This document shows, one piece after another, positions 18,825 through 29,178 of a stretch of 64,000 nt of DNA. Made by a program: the position numbers and the translations under genes. This DNA is from Caloramator mitchellensis (GTDB taxonomy: Bacteria; Bacillota; Clostridia; Clostridiales; Caloramatoraceae). The stretch spans positions 12,501 to 76,500 of the forward strand of contig NZ_LKHP01000004.1 in the NCBI RefSeq assembly GCF_001440545.1. Reading direction: 5' to 3'. The notes under the pieces are model-generated. The model searched no databases. It saw only the letters and a list, made by a program, of their open reading frames with translations, and was not told the origin of the DNA. Numbering within the stretch: the first letter of the stretch is position 1; each line of letters begins with the position of its first letter.

Positions 18825-21800
18825 AAACTATTTTTATATTCTCATCCCCTATTTCTATCTTAAGATAATTCAGTATTTCATCGTTTGCTTCAATCCAGAA
18901 ATCCCTTGAAGCCATAAATGTCTGTTTGGAATTTTTAAGAACAACATATATAGGATTATTTCCTCTGTGCAGAGCGAGCTTCGATTTTATCTTATTAAAC
19001 TGCTCCTTCCATATCTTATCATCAAGCCTTAAATATATTTTATTAACCCTTGTCTCTATATTTTTAAGCGGCTCAATTTCCTCAGCAATTATTTTAGGCT
19101 GCTCTTCTTCTCTTATCGTTACCCTTCCCTTTATAACTACTATGTTATCCTCAATTATAAACTTGCTTGTTTTTTGATAAATTTTAGGGAAAATCAAAAT
19201 TTCTATTGTTCCATAGCTGTCCTCAACCTTTGCAAATGCCATTATTTCGTTTTTTCTTGTTGATTTAATTGAAACTTCGCTTATAATGCCACCAATAACT
19301 ACCTTTTGACCATCGTGAACTTTAATATCAACAACTTCATTTTCTTCAGCACCAATTGAAAATATGTCCGATATTCTTGTATTTGTCATTAGCTCAAGTT
19401 CATTTTCGTAATCCTCAAGAGGATGCCCACTTATATAAAGCCCAAGCATTTCCTTTTCCATTGTCAGCAAATATTTTCTGTCAAACTCCTTCATGTCCTG
19501 AAAATCGTCCTTTTTTATAGAAGAAAATTCGCTCTGAAAAAATCCTATTTGCCCATCTATAAGTTGCTTTTTTTCATTTATAATTGAATCGACCACTTTT
19601 TCATAGTTGTTCATCAATACCGACCTTTTCAATCCAAGGCTGTCAAATGCTCCAGCTTTAATTAAACTTTCAATATTCTTTTTATTTACTTCAGATAAAT
19701 TTACTCTTTCACAGAAATCTCTAAAGCTTATGAATTTGCCTCCCTTTTCTCGTGCATCAATAATAGACTGAATAGCTCCCTTCCCAACATTTTTTACCGC
19801 AACAAGCCCGAACCTGATTTTATTGCCAGAGACAGAGAAGTTTTCAAAGCTTTCATTGATATCAGGAGGTAAAACTTCAATATGCATTTTTCTGCACGCA
19901 TTGATATAAAAGGCTACTTTATCAGTATTACCCATAACGCTTGTTAATAGGGCTGACATAAACTCTACAGGATAATACTTTTTTAAGTATGCCGTCTGGT
20001 AAGCTACTACGGCATAAGCAGCAGCATGAGATTTATTAAACGCATAACTTGCAAAATCCATCATTATGTCGAATATTTTGTTCGCAACTTCTTCCTTAAC
20101 TCCATTTCTTATGGCCCCTTGAACGATTATATTTCCATTTTCATCCTCAAGTCCATATATAAAGTTCTTACGTTCCTTTTCCATAACTTCGTGTTTCTTC
20201 TTAGACATTGCTCTTCTTACAAGGTCAGACCTTCCGAGCGAATAACCACCGATGTCCCTAACTATCTGCATAACCTGTTCTTGATAAACTATACAACCGT
20301 ATGTTACATCAAGAATTGGCTTTAGCTTTTCATCAATATATTGAATTCCATCTGGATTGTTTTTATTTTTAATATATTCTGGAATCTGGTCCATAGGACC
20401 TGGTCTATAAAGTGAAAGCCCTGCAATAATGTCTTCAAGCGAAGTTGGTTTCAACTCCTTCATAAAACTTGTCATACCTGAAGATTCCAGCTGAAATACA
20501 CCTTCCGTTTTACCCTGTCCAATCATTTCATAGACACTCTTATCCTCAAAATCTATTTTATCTAAATCAAGCTTAATGCCCTTGTTTTTATATATCAATT
20601 CAACTGCATCCCTTAGCACCGTTAATGTTCTAAGTCCCAAAAAGTCCATTTTCAATAGACCAATTTCTTCAAGTATCGTCATTGTAAACTGAGTAGTTAT
20701 TGTATCTTCGTTTTTTGATAGTGGAACATATTCTACTAGCGGAAGCGAAGATATTACAACGCCTGCAGCATGAGTCGATGAATGCCTCGGCAATCCCTCA
20801 AGCTTTCTCGCTATATCAATAAGGTGCTTAACTCGAGCATTTTCTTCATACTCATTCTTCAATTCTACGTTCATATCAAGCGCCTTATCGATAGTCATCC
20901 CCAATTCCATAGGAATCATTTTGGCTATTGTGTCTACTTCAGCATAGGAATAGTTAAGCGCCCTTCCTACATCCCTAATAACCGCCCTTGCTGCCATAGT
21001 TCCAAAAGTAATTATCTGTGAAACCCTATCCTTACCATATTTGTTAAATACGTAATCGATAACTTCCGAACGTCTCTCGTAACAAAAATCTGAATCTATA
21101 TCCGGCATACTTATTCTTTCTGGGTTCAAAAATCTTTCAAAAAGAAGATTATATTTTATAGGGTCTATCTTAGTTATACCCAGCGTATACGCTACTATTG
21201 AACCTGCAGCCGAGCCTCTGCCTGGTCCAACCATTATATCATTCTCACGTGCAAATCTAATAAAATCCCAAACTATTAAGAAATAATCGACATACCCCAT
21301 TCTTTCAATTACATCAAGCTCATAATTCAACCTCTCAATCAACATATCCGATGGTTTTTCATATCTTTCATTCAATCCCTTAAAACAAAGTTCTCTTAAA
21401 AATTCGTTGGAATTCTTTCCTTCGGGTGTTTCAAACTTAGGAAGTTTTGTCTTATTAAACTCAAATTCAACATTGCATTCGTCTGCTATTTTCACACTGT
21501 TCTCCAACGCCTCAGGGACAAATTCAAACAACTCCTCCATCTCTTCAGGCGATTTTAAATAAAACTCATCAGTAGGAAATTTCATCCTTTCCTCATCGTC
21601 TATAGTCTTGCCAGTTTGAATGCACAATAGTATCTCATGGGCAGCAGCGTCCTCCCTGTTGACATAATGAACATCATTGGTTGCAACAAGAGGAATGCCT
21701 GTTTCATTTGACATCCTTATCAAATACTCATTAACTGCCTTTTGCTCGTCCATACCATGGTCCTGAAGTTCCAGATAAAAATTTCCCTTGCCAAATATTT

Positions 21801-22287
21801 TTTCATACTGAATTGCCTTTGCCTTAGCGTCTTCGTATCTATTTTTTAATATAAGCTCCTGAACTTCCCCTGCAAGGCATGCCGATAGCGCTATCAAACC
21901 TTCAGAATATTTTTCAAGCGTTTCAATGTCAACCCTTGGTCTATAATAAAATCCTTCAATCCATCCAGCCGATACGATTTTCATTAAATTTTTGTATCCA
22001 TCGTTATTTTTAGCAAGCAAAATCAGATGGTAATACTCATTGTCTATTCCCGAAACCTTATCAATCATTCTTCTTGGAGCAACATAAACTTCGCAACCTA
22101 TTATAGGCTTTATTCCGTGAGCTTTGCATGTTTTATAAAAATCAATAACCCCATACATAGCTCCATGGTCCGTAAGTGCAATAGCATCCATATTTAATTC
22201 TTTTGCTTTTTGGACCAAATTTTCAATTCTGCTCGAACCATCAAGAAGACTATATTCGCTATGAACATGAAGATGAACAAAACTCAT
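18823..22287 (-). CDS. dnaE: DNA polymerase III alpha subunit
   Basis: This is a replicative C-family polymerase of about 1154 residues. An N-terminal PHP domain begins with FVHLHVHSEYSLLDG. The polymerase core carries GRGSAAGSIVAYTLGIT and the catalytic aspartates in MPDIDSDFCYER. A helix-hairpin-helix region follows, and an OB fold near the C-terminus includes GTIEILIFPK. In Firmicutes DnaE works beside PolC. The start is ATG 22287 (MSFVHLH), 7 bases after AGGTGG; the ATG two codons upstream is too close to the ribosome site. It follows the YtoI-type gene with only a few bases between. Confidence 0.97.
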   Translation of the reverse strand: MSFVHLHVHSEYSLLDGSSRIENLVQKAKELNMDAIALTDHGAMYGVIDFYKTCKAHGIKPIIGCEVYVAPRRMIDKVSGIDNEYYHLILLAKNNDGYKNLMKIVSAGWIEGFYYRPRVDIETLEKYSEGLIALSACLAGEVQELILKNRYEDAKAKAIQYEKIFGKGNFYLELQDHGMDEQKAVNEYLIRMSNETGIPLVATNDVHYVNREDAAAHEILLCIQTGKTIDDEERMKFPTDEFYLKSPEEMEELFEFVPEALENSVKIADECNVEFEFNKTKLPKFETPEGKNSNEFLRELCFKGLNERYEKPSDMLIERLNYELDVIERMGYVDYFLIVWDFIRFARENDIMVGPGRGSAAGSIVAYTLGITKIDPIKYNLLFERFLNPERISMPDIDSDFCYERRSEVIDYVFNKYGKDRVSQIITFGTMAARAVIRDVGRALNYSYAEVDTIAKMIPMELGMTIDKALDMNVELKNEYEENARVKHLIDIARKLEGLPRHSSTHAAGVVISSLPLVEYVPLSKNEDTITTQFTMTILEEIGLLKMDFLGLRTLTVLRDAVELIYKNKGIKLDLDKIDFEDKSVYEMIGQGKTEGVFQLESSGMTSFMKELKPTSLEDIIAGLSLYRPGPMDQIPEYIKNKNNPDGIQYIDEKLKPILDVTYGCIVYQEQVMQIVRDIGGYSLGRSDLVRRAMSKKKHEVMEKERKNFIYGLEDENGNIIVQGAIRNGVKEEVANKIFDIMMDFASYAFNKSHAAAYAVVAYQTAYLKKYYPVEFMSALLTSVMGNTDKVAFYINACRKMHIEVLPPDINESFENFSVSGNKIRFGLVAVKNVGKGAIQSIIDAREKGGKFISFRDFCERVNLSEVNKKNIESLIKAGAFDSLGLKRSVLMNNYEKVVDSIINEKKQLIDGQIGFFQSEFSSIKKDDFQDMKEFDRKYLLTMEKEMLGLYISGHPLEDYENELELMTNTRISDIFSIGAEENEVVDIKVHDGQKVVIGGIISEVSIKSTRKNEIMAFAKVEDSYGTIEILIFPKIYQKTSKFIIEDNIVVIKGRVTIREEEQPKIIAEEIEPLKNIETRVNKIYLRLDDKIWKEQFNKIKSKLALHRGNNPIYVVLKNSKQTFMASRDFWIEANDEILNYLKIEIGDENIKIV

Positions 22288-22298
22288 GTTCATTCCAC

Positions 22299-23606
22299 CT
22301 ACTTTCTAAATATCTTGGCGCTTAAAAGAGCTTTCCCAACTACTTCTTTGTCGGATTCTGAAATCATCTCTATTTCTACCTTAGCATAATTTTTGCTGCT
22401 ATCTATGCATTTAACCAATATCTGTATTTTAGAGTCAAGTTGAACTGGTTTTATAAAATAAACCGAGAATGAATCTACAGAAACATTTATATTATTATTG
22501 TGCTTTAATGCAAGTGAACCTAAAGTAGACATAATCATAGATAATGTATTCCAGCTTGCAGTTCCAATAGGACTTAGCATTTCAGGTGAAATTTTACCGT
22601 AATATTTAAAACCGCCATCAATTTCCTCACAATCAAAGTTTTTTATTATCATATCATCGATTGTTTCTCCAAACTGAGGTTGTCCACTTGCCTGTTGAAG
22701 CGCTGCGATGATATCTTGTCTACTAATTAGTCCGACTAATTTTTTGCCATCTACTACTGGTATATTCTTTATGCCTTCCCAGATTGTAATATGCGCTGCA
22801 TATGCAACTGATGTCTTTGGCGTTACAAATACAACGTTTTTGTTCATTATCTTAGATACTACTTCATTTTCATTATGATAATTATTTATTTCTCTTTCGG
22901 TAGCTAAACCTACTATTTTTTCTTCATCGTTCAATATAGGAATAACTTCAATTCCTGATTCCCGCATTATCTCTTTAACATCTTTAATCTTTGAATTTAA
23001 ATTAACAGAAATTATTTCACCCTTCATTATATCTTCAACTAATATTATATCCTTCTTTATCAAATTTTCTGCAAGTGCCTTATTTATCATAGAAGCCGTT
23101 GTAAATGTATCGTAATCGCAGGAAATTATGGGTAGCTGTTTTTCGTTAGCATATTGTCTAATCTCATCACTACAACCAAAGCCTCCTGTTATTAAAACAG
23201 CACATTCATTATCAAGTGCCAGTTTCTGTGCTTCTTCTCTATTGCCGACAATTAGAAGATTACCTGGTGTAATATACCTTTCCATAGCATCCAATGTCAT
23301 AGCTCCAATTATAAATTTGTTTAATGTCTTATATAGACCTTCTTTTCCTCCCAATATCTGACCTTCAACAATATTTACAACTTCAGCATAAGTTAGTTTT
23401 TCAATATTTCTTTTAGTTGTTTTTTCAATTCTAACGGTTCCTATTCTTGGAACAGCACTTACTAATCCTAAATTCTCTGCATCCTTTATTGCCCTGTATG
23501 CCGTTCCTTCACTAACATTTAATTCATTTGCAATTGTTCTCACAGAAATTTTTGTTCCTATCTTAAGGTTGGAAATGTGTTTGATGATTTCATCATGCTT
23601 AGACAT
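22299..23606 (-). CDS. HTH-DRTGG-CBS-hotdog regulator, YtoI family
   Basis: This 435-residue protein combines an N-terminal winged helix (about 10-60, VRTIANELNVSEGTAYRAI), a DRTGG-type domain (about 70-185), two CBS domains (about 195-305, with MNKNVVFVTPKTSVAYAA) and a C-terminal hotdog thioesterase-like domain (about 325-435). The set is that of Bacillus subtilis YtoI, which also lies near dnaE. CBS pairs usually bind adenine nucleotides, so it may be a ligand-sensing regulator; the ligand and targets are unknown. It sits between whiA and dnaE on the same strand. Confidence 0.85.
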   Translation of the reverse strand: MSKHDEIIKHISNLKIGTKISVRTIANELNVSEGTAYRAIKDAENLGLVSAVPRIGTVRIEKTTKRNIEKLTYAEVVNIVEGQILGGKEGLYKTLNKFIIGAMTLDAMERYITPGNLLIVGNREEAQKLALDNECAVLITGGFGCSDEIRQYANEKQLPIISCDYDTFTTASMINKALAENLIKKDIILVEDIMKGEIISVNLNSKIKDVKEIMRESGIEVIPILNDEEKIVGLATEREINNYHNENEVVSKIMNKNVVFVTPKTSVAYAAHITIWEGIKNIPVVDGKKLVGLISRQDIIAALQQASGQPQFGETIDDMIIKNFDCEEIDGGFKYYGKISPEMLSPIGTASWNTLSMIMSTLGSLALKHNNNINVSVDSFSVYFIKPVQLDSKIQILVKCIDSSKNYAKVEIEMISESDKEVVGKALLSAKIFRK

Positions 23607-23617
23607 CTAATCAGCTC

Positions 23618-24568
23618 CTATTCATCCCTAAGTTCTTCGGCTATTTTTTCAATTTTCCTTAATCTATGATTTATACCCGATTTACCAATAGGCGGGTTTA
23701 GCATTTGCCCTAATTCCTTTAGTGATATATCAGGATAATTAAGTCTCAACTCCGCAACCTCTCTTAAATTAGGTGGTAACTTCCTTAGTCCTATTTTTTC
23801 CTTAATCATATTTATAGATTCAATTTGCCTAACTGCAGCATCCACTGTTTTGTTTAAGTTTGCAGTTTCGCAATTTACTAGCCTGTTGACATTATTCCTC
23901 ATCTCTTTATATACTCTAACATTTTCAAGTTCAAGCAGCGCACCGTGCGCACCTATTATATTTAAAAGGTCAATTATCTTGTCTCCTTCTTTAAGATATA
24001 CAACATAATTGTTTTTTCTTTGAATTATCTTTGCACCAAGGTCATATGAGTTTAGTAGTTTCATCAAATCTTCAGCTTGTTCAAAGCTATTAGATACAAA
24101 TTCAAGGTGATAAGTTTTTTCTGGATTGCTAATTGAGCCCGATGCTAAAAACGCTCCCCTTATATATGCCTTTTTGCAGCAAGCCTTTTTAATAACTTCA
24201 CTGCCTATCTTGTTGTTAAAGCTAATACTGCCCTCATGTCCTTCCCTTAGAATACCAAGTTTGATTAAAATATTTTGGGCCTTCATCTCAGAATTTACAA
24301 CTATATAGTAAATGTTGTTCTTTTTTAGCAGGTTATTCTTTTTTACCAAAATATCAGCATGGACATCGAATAAAGATTTTAGCAAAGAAAAAACCTTCCT
24401 TGCTATAGCAGGATTTTCAGTTGTAATTCTAAAGCTCAACCCCTGTTTTGCATTAATATTGATGATTCCGCTCAATCTAACTATTGCTGATAATTCTGCA
24501 GTCATACAACATTCTTTATCATCAGTGATTCTACAAAGTTCATTTTTAACATTTGAAGAAAAGGACAC
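23618..24568 (-). CDS. whiA: Sporulation/cell division regulator WhiA
   Basis: This 316-residue protein has an N-terminal homing-endonuclease-like (LAGLIDADG) fold and a C-terminal helix-turn-helix (ELRLNYPDISLKELGQML, near 275-295). In streptomycetes WhiA is a sporulation regulator; in Bacillus it affects cell division and chromosome segregation. The start is GTG 24568, preceded by GGAGGTG, which overlaps the end of yvcK. The rapZ-yvcK-whiA order is conserved in Firmicutes. Confidence 0.95.
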   Translation of the reverse strand: MSFSSNVKNELCRITDDKECCMTAELSAIVRLSGIININAKQGLSFRITTENPAIARKVFSLLKSLFDVHADILVKKNNLLKKNNIYYIVVNSEMKAQNILIKLGILREGHEGSISFNNKIGSEVIKKACCKKAYIRGAFLASGSISNPEKTYHLEFVSNSFEQAEDLMKLLNSYDLGAKIIQRKNNYVVYLKEGDKIIDLLNIIGAHGALLELENVRVYKEMRNNVNRLVNCETANLNKTVDAAVRQIESINMIKEKIGLRKLPPNLREVAELRLNYPDISLKELGQMLNPPIGKSGINHRLRKIEKIAEELRDE

Positions 24569-24570
24569 TT

Positions 24571-25902
24571 TTACACCTCCGTTTTATCCTTTATTTTTTC
24601 TGAAAGATAATAATAATCTAATATTCTTCTTCTATTCTTAGGAAATACTTGCTTTAATACAAGTCTCATAATTGTATTTGCTAATTTTCTAGTATTATGT
24701 CTAAGATAACCATATTTATTTATATCCACAAAATTCTCCTGAATTACAAATATATCATCATCTATATTTTCTAAATCAGTCTCCACAATATACTGACCAT
24801 CGTTTATATATTTTTCGTAATATTCCTCAGGTATTTTCCCATTGTTCGCAATAACGTAGTTTATTATTCCCTTTCCACAATGCTTTTCTATGGCTTCAAG
24901 ATGATTTGATAATTTATATCCATCTGTTTCTCCAGGTTGAGTCATTATATTCGATACATAAACTTTTATAGCCTTTGAGTTTTTCACACTTTCAGCAATT
25001 TCCTTTATTACAAGGTTTGGAAGGACGCTGGTATAAAGGCTTCCTGGCCCCATAATTATACAATCAGCGCTTTCAATTGCCATAATTGCTTCCTCAAGTG
25101 GTTTTACATCCCCAGGTTCAAGATAAATACTTTCAATCTTTGTTTTTTTCTCAAGCGCAGCTTCTGGAATCTTCGATTCCCCTCTTACGATGCTTCCATC
25201 CTCAAGTTTTGCGCAAAGGGTGACATTGGATAATGTAGCCGGAAAAACCTTCCCCTGCACCGCCAAAACATCGCTCATCTTTTTTATTGCCTCTTCAAAA
25301 TTTGATGATATTCCACTCATAGCCGCAATAAATAAATTGCCGAAGCTTTGACCTTTTAAATTCCCTTCCTTGAACCTGTATTGCATCAATTCCTCCATTA
25401 AAGGTTCAGTATTAGCAAGTGCGACAAGGCAGTTTCTGATATCCCCAGGAGGCAGTATCCCAAGGGATTCTCTTAGAACTCCACTGCCGCCGCCATCATC
25501 AGCGACAGTAACAATCGCTGTAATGTTTGAGGTATATTCCTTTAAACCTCTTAGCATAGTGCTAAGTCCGGTTCCCCCTCCAATCGCTACAATCCGCGGT
25601 CCTCTTATCAACAGTCTTTGTTCGTATAAAAGTTCTTCAATTTTATGCCTGTTTAATCCATTGTTATTAGCAGCTCCCATAAAAAGAGCAAATATGCTCT
25701 TAAAAATAAATTTTGTTGAAATATAGATGAACATAATACCTATAATCGTAATGTATAAATAGAGCAAAAAATACCAGTCAAAAATAGCTCCCCTGAAAAG
25801 TAGCTTAGAGACACCTAATATAAATACCAATACCCCTAAAGTCCCCATTATAATCCATCTTTTTAAGTTTAAACCTGGTTTAATCCAATCAAACAAACTC
25901 AT
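24571..25902 (-). CDS. yvcK: YvcK/CofD-like gluconeogenesis factor
   Basis: This 443-residue protein has two predicted N-terminal membrane segments (about 15-35 and 40-62) before the conserved core. The core begins with [18 protein letters not shown] and shows [10 protein letters not shown] and [14 protein letters not shown]. YvcK proteins bind UDP-GlcNAc and are needed for growth on gluconeogenic carbon sources and for cell shape. Bacillus YvcK lacks the membrane segments, but clostridial forms often have them. It overlaps rapZ by four bases (ATGA) and nearly abuts whiA, so the three are one operon. Confidence 0.95.
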   Translation of the reverse strand: MSLFDWIKPGLNLKRWIIMGTLGVLVFILGVSKLLFRGAIFDWYFLLYLYITIIGIMFIYISTKFIFKSIFALFMGAANNNGLNRHKIEELLYEQRLLIRGPRIVAIGGGTGLSTMLRGLKEYTSNITAIVTVADDGGGSGVLRESLGILPPGDIRNCLVALANTEPLMEELMQYRFKEGNLKGQSFGNLFIAAMSGISSNFEEAIKKMSDVLAVQGKVFPATLSNVTLCAKLEDGSIVRGESKIPEAALEKKTKIESIYLEPGDVKPLEEAIMAIESADCIIMGPGSLYTSVLPNLVIKEIAESVKNSKAIKVYVSNIMTQPGETDGYKLSNHLEAIEKHCGKGIINYVIANNGKIPEEYYEKYINDGQYIVETDLENIDDDIFVIQENFVDINKYGYLRHNTRKLANTIMRLVLKQVFPKNRRRILDYYYLSEKIKDKTEV

Positions 25903-26777
25903 CTTTTAATCTCTCCTGATACGTCTTTTCCTATATCTCTATGAGTTATTAAAACTGTATGCCCATTTTTTTTCAAGCTATTAAATATTTCACTCGCAAG
26001 AACAACCGACCTGTGCCTTCCTCCAGTGCATCCTATTGCAATAACGAGCCTTGATTTACCCTCTTTAATATAATGCGGTATTAAAAATTCCAGCATTTCA
26101 TTTATTTTATTAAGGAATTCATTTGCCTCCGGCCACTGAAGAACATAATCTCTTATATTATCTTCAAGCCCCGAAAACCTCTTTAGCTCCTCTATATAAT
26201 AAGGATTTGGAAGGAATCTGACATCAAATACAATATCGGCATCTATTGGGATACCATATTTAAAACCGAAGGAAGATACCGTGATTACAAGACTTTCAAA
26301 TGTTTCTCCCTCCACAAATATCTTTTCAAGTTCTTCTCTTAATTGCCTTGGTAAAAGGTCCGTTGTATCAACTATATGCTTTGCTTGATTCCTAACTTCT
26401 GATAATTTGTTTCTTTCCCTTGTTATTGCTTCAAATATATTCCCATCGTGTGCAAGCGGATGATTCCTTCTTGTTTCCTTATATCTTTTAACCAAAACCT
26501 CATCCTTTGCCTCTAAAAATAATATTTCGTAATTATATCCCATATTTTGAAGCATTTTTAAACTCTTAAACAGGTCATTGAAGAATTCCCTTCCTCTAAT
26601 ATCTATTACTATAGCTACCTTTTCTATTTTGCCCTGCGTCTGCGAGCAAATTTCTGCAAATTTTGGTATCAAGGATGGAGGTAAATTATCAATACAAAAG
26701 TAACCAAAATCCTCTAAAAATCTCACAGTTTGAGATTTGCCTGCACCTGAAAGCCCCGTTACTATAACAAAATTCAT
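25899..26777 (-). CDS. rapZ: RapZ/YvcJ nucleotide-binding adapter protein
   Basis: This 292-residue P-loop protein starts with [18 protein letters not shown] (Walker A at 8-15) and has a conserved [11 protein letters not shown] segment near 249-259. In E. coli RapZ binds GlmY/GlmZ RNAs and controls GlcN6P synthesis; in Bacillus the homologue YvcJ hydrolyses GTP, and its RNA role is not established. Overlap with yvcK gives translational coupling. The function assigned here is by family. Confidence 0.95.
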   Translation of the reverse strand: MNFVIVTGLSGAGKSQTVRFLEDFGYFCIDNLPPSLIPKFAEICSQTQGKIEKVAIVIDIRGREFFNDLFKSLKMLQNMGYNYEILFLEAKDEVLVKRYKETRRNHPLAHDGNIFEAITRERNKLSEVRNQAKHIVDTTDLLPRQLREELEKIFVEGETFESLVITVSSFGFKYGIPIDADIVFDVRFLPNPYYIEELKRFSGLEDNIRDYVLQWPEANEFLNKINEMLEFLIPHYIKEGKSRLVIAIGCTGGRHRSVVLASEIFNSLKKNGHTVLITHRDIGKDVSGEIKR

Positions 26778-26803
26778 TCAAATTCCCCCTTAAGGCCAAA
26801 AGC

Positions 26804-27535
26804 CTATTCTTCAATATTAACTATTCTATCAAATGGCAATCCTGCTCTTAACGCTATTGCTATCCCATTATCAACATTTCCAACATCTGAAGGTTTATGC
26901 GCATCGCTGTTTATAACAAATTTTACTTTTTCCTTCATCGCAATTTTAACATAATCTACATTTAAAAAACCATGACTACTGTTAATTTCAAGTAAAGTAT
27001 CTGTTTCTGCTGCAACTTTTGCAACCTCTCTTGTATCAATATCCATTTTTGCACCTGGATGAGTCAATATAGCTATATTATATTTTCTAAGTGCCTTAAC
27101 AACAGCTATCGTATTGTTTATTCTGCATTCATCTCTCCAAATTGGAAGCATTCTTGAAATTTTATTTTTTATAAAAATTTCGTTCCAATCCTTTAGTGTG
27201 CTAAACATTGCTCCGTTATGAAAACCCGCAAGTAAAATATCTATCGTTTTAAGGACATCATCATCAACATCGAGGTCGCCATTTAAATTTATAATATTGG
27301 CCTCAACGCCAAGAAGAATTTCTATATCTTTAAACTCCTCTTTAAGTGCATCTATCTCCTGTCTCATTTTCTTCAAGCCTTTTCTAGAAACTCCGTAGGT
27401 TAAATGACCTGGCCCGTGGTCTGCTATAACAATTCTCTTTAGGCCTTTATTAATTGCAGCTACTACATTATCTCTAATCGTCCCCTTTCCATGGCTATAT
27501 ATAGTATGAGTATGATAATCAGCAGTTACCTTCAT
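26804..27535 (-). CDS. PHP-domain phosphatase, YcdX-like (copy 1)
   Basis: This protein of about 243 residues has the metal-binding PHP signature: DYHTHTIYSHG at the N-terminus, ADHGPGH, a conserved HPGAKMD and a late NSDAHKPSDVG. The family binds a trinuclear metal centre and hydrolyses phosphate esters; the substrate is not known. The start is ATG 27535, seven bases after GGAGG. It lies directly before rapZ. A related copy is at 33846-34565. Confidence 0.85.
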   Translation of the reverse strand: MKVTADYHTHTIYSHGKGTIRDNVVAAINKGLKRIVIADHGPGHLTYGVSRKGLKKMRQEIDALKEEFKDIEILLGVEANIINLNGDLDVDDDVLKTIDILLAGFHNGAMFSTLKDWNEIFIKNKISRMLPIWRDECRINNTIAVVKALRKYNIAILTHPGAKMDIDTREVAKVAAETDTLLEINSSHGFLNVDYVKIAMKEKVKFVINSDAHKPSDVGNVDNGIAIALRAGLPFDRIVNIEE

Positions 27536-27600
27536 ATTCATTCCTCCGTTAAAAAGGGTATTTATATTATTATATCACATTTTTTGAATAAAAAATAAAC

Positions 27601-27636
27601 AAGACATGCAAGTATTTTTATAAGTTTGCATGTCTT
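27601..27636 (-). terminator. znuB terminator
   Basis: The hairpin AAGACATGCAA/TTGCATGTCTT closes the metal-transport operon. On the minus strand it is followed by GTTTATTTTTTATT. Confidence 0.75.
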
Positions 27637-27659
27637 TTATAACTATTTTTTTATTTCTG

Positions 27660-28448
27660 TTATACCCTTTTCTTCAAAAACTCAGCCAGGACAAAAAGAA
27701 TTGTAAAAACAATAACAATACTTCCTCCAGGAGAGATATTAAAATAAAATGACAAAATAATTCCACTTATAACCGCAAAAATTGATATAATTATAGATAA
27801 TATTTGAAGCCTATTAAAATTTGTTGCAAGCTTCATTGCTATAGCGCCTGGAACAACTAATAACGCTGAAATCAAAAATCCACCTACTATTCTTATCGAT
27901 ATGCCTACAACTAAAGCAACAAGTATATTTAGAATTAAATTTAATAATTTCACATTAACTCCAGAAACATAAGCTCCATCCTCATCAAAGCAAATATATA
28001 ATAATTCCTTTTTCAATAAATATGTAATAAAAATTGTTGGAATAGCAATCGATAATATAATATAAATATCGCTTTTAGAAATTGCAACAATACTTCCAAA
28101 TAAGTAATTCATAACATTTGCAGAGCTTTTCAGTCTGCTAAAAATAATTGCAGATAAACCAAGTGATGCCATTGTAATTATTGACAGTGAAATCTCAGCA
28201 AAACCTTTAAATCCCTTTCTTATTCTTTCAAGTAGAATTGCAAAAAGTATAGTCGAAAGAAGAGCACCAAAAAGAGGGTTAAAGCCAATTAAAAGTCCTA
28301 TTGCAACCCCAAGTATGGCGCTATGAGATAAAGTATCCCCAATTTGCGAAAAACGTTTTAATATAATAAAATTTCCAATCAAAGGTGCAATTATTGCAAT
28401 AATAATTCCAGCTATAAATGCCCTTTGCATAAATGCATATTGTAGCAT
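27660..28448 (-). CDS. znuB: Zinc/manganese ABC transporter permease
   Basis: This protein of about 262 residues is an ABC-3 family permease with eight or so hydrophobic segments, including FIAGIIIAIIAPLIGNFI at the start. It forms the membrane channel for the ZnuA and ZnuC proteins encoded upstream. The start is ATG 28448 (MLQYAFMQRA), preceded by AAAGGA; the longer frame would overlap znuC. Substrate (zinc or manganese) cannot be told from the permease alone. Confidence 0.9.
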   Translation of the reverse strand: MLQYAFMQRAFIAGIIIAIIAPLIGNFIILKRFSQIGDTLSHSAILGVAIGLLIGFNPLFGALLSTILFAILLERIRKGFKGFAEISLSIITMASLGLSAIIFSRLKSSANVMNYLFGSIVAISKSDIYIILSIAIPTIFITYLLKKELLYICFDEDGAYVSGVNVKLLNLILNILVALVVGISIRIVGGFLISALLVVPGAIAMKLATNFNRLQILSIIISIFAVISGIILSFYFNISPGGSIVIVFTILFVLAEFLKKRV

Positions 28449-28461
28449 ATGAACACATCCT

Positions 28462-29169
28462 TTAGTCATTTACATAAATTTCTTTGTATTTTTGAGTTGA
28501 AAACTCCTGAGCGTTGCAGATAGTTAATATTTGCCCGTCTTTCATGCATATAACTTTATCCGCGTAATCTTTTATTGCAAAAATATCGTGGGTTACCATA
28601 ACAATAGTAGTATTTTTCTTCTTTTCGTTTAATAGAAGTTGATATAAAAGCTCCTCCGATTTAGAATCTATACCTACTGTTGGTTCGTCCAAAATTAATA
28701 ATTCGGGCTCTGAAATCAATGCCTTTCCAATAAAAACTCTCTGCTGCTGCCCTCCTGAAAGTTTGCCAAGCTGTTTATCCTTTACTTCGCTAAGAGCCAA
28801 CATTTCAAGTATTTCATCAACTTTTTTCATATCTTCTTTAGTATAGCTTCTGAAATATCCTCGCTTTGAAACTAATCCTAAAAGAATTGTTTCCTTGACG
28901 CTTATTGGAAACAGCTGATTAAAACTTGAAACTTTTTGAGGAACAAATGATATTTTTTTTCTTAATTCTGAATAATCTTCTCTATCAAATAAAACAACTT
29001 TACCGCTTACAGGAGCATATATACCACATATCACATTAACAAGGGTGCTTTTACCTGAACCATTAGGTCCAACTATAACTGCAAGTTCACTCCTATCAAT
29101 CTTAAGATTTATGTCCTTTAGAGCCACCTTATCCTGAAATTCAAAATTTACGTCGATTAATTCAATCAT
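28462..29169 (-). CDS. znuC: Zinc/manganese ABC transporter ATPase
   Basis: This 235-residue ATPase has Walker A GPNGSGKS (about 34-41), the signature LSGGQQQRV, Walker B LLILDEPTVGID and the switch histidine in VTHD. It powers the permease encoded 14 bases downstream. It starts 9 bases after the binding-protein gene, so znuA-znuC-znuB form one unit. Confidence 0.92.
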   Translation of the reverse strand: MIELIDVNFEFQDKVALKDINLKIDRSELAVIVGPNGSGKSTLVNVICGIYAPVSGKVVLFDREDYSELRKKISFVPQKVSSFNQLFPISVKETILLGLVSKRGYFRSYTKEDMKKVDEILEMLALSEVKDKQLGKLSGGQQQRVFIGKALISEPELLILDEPTVGIDSKSEELLYQLLLNEKKKNTTIVMVTHDIFAIKDYADKVICMKDGQILTICNAQEFSTQKYKEIYVND

Positions 29170-29178
29170 TTAAAACAC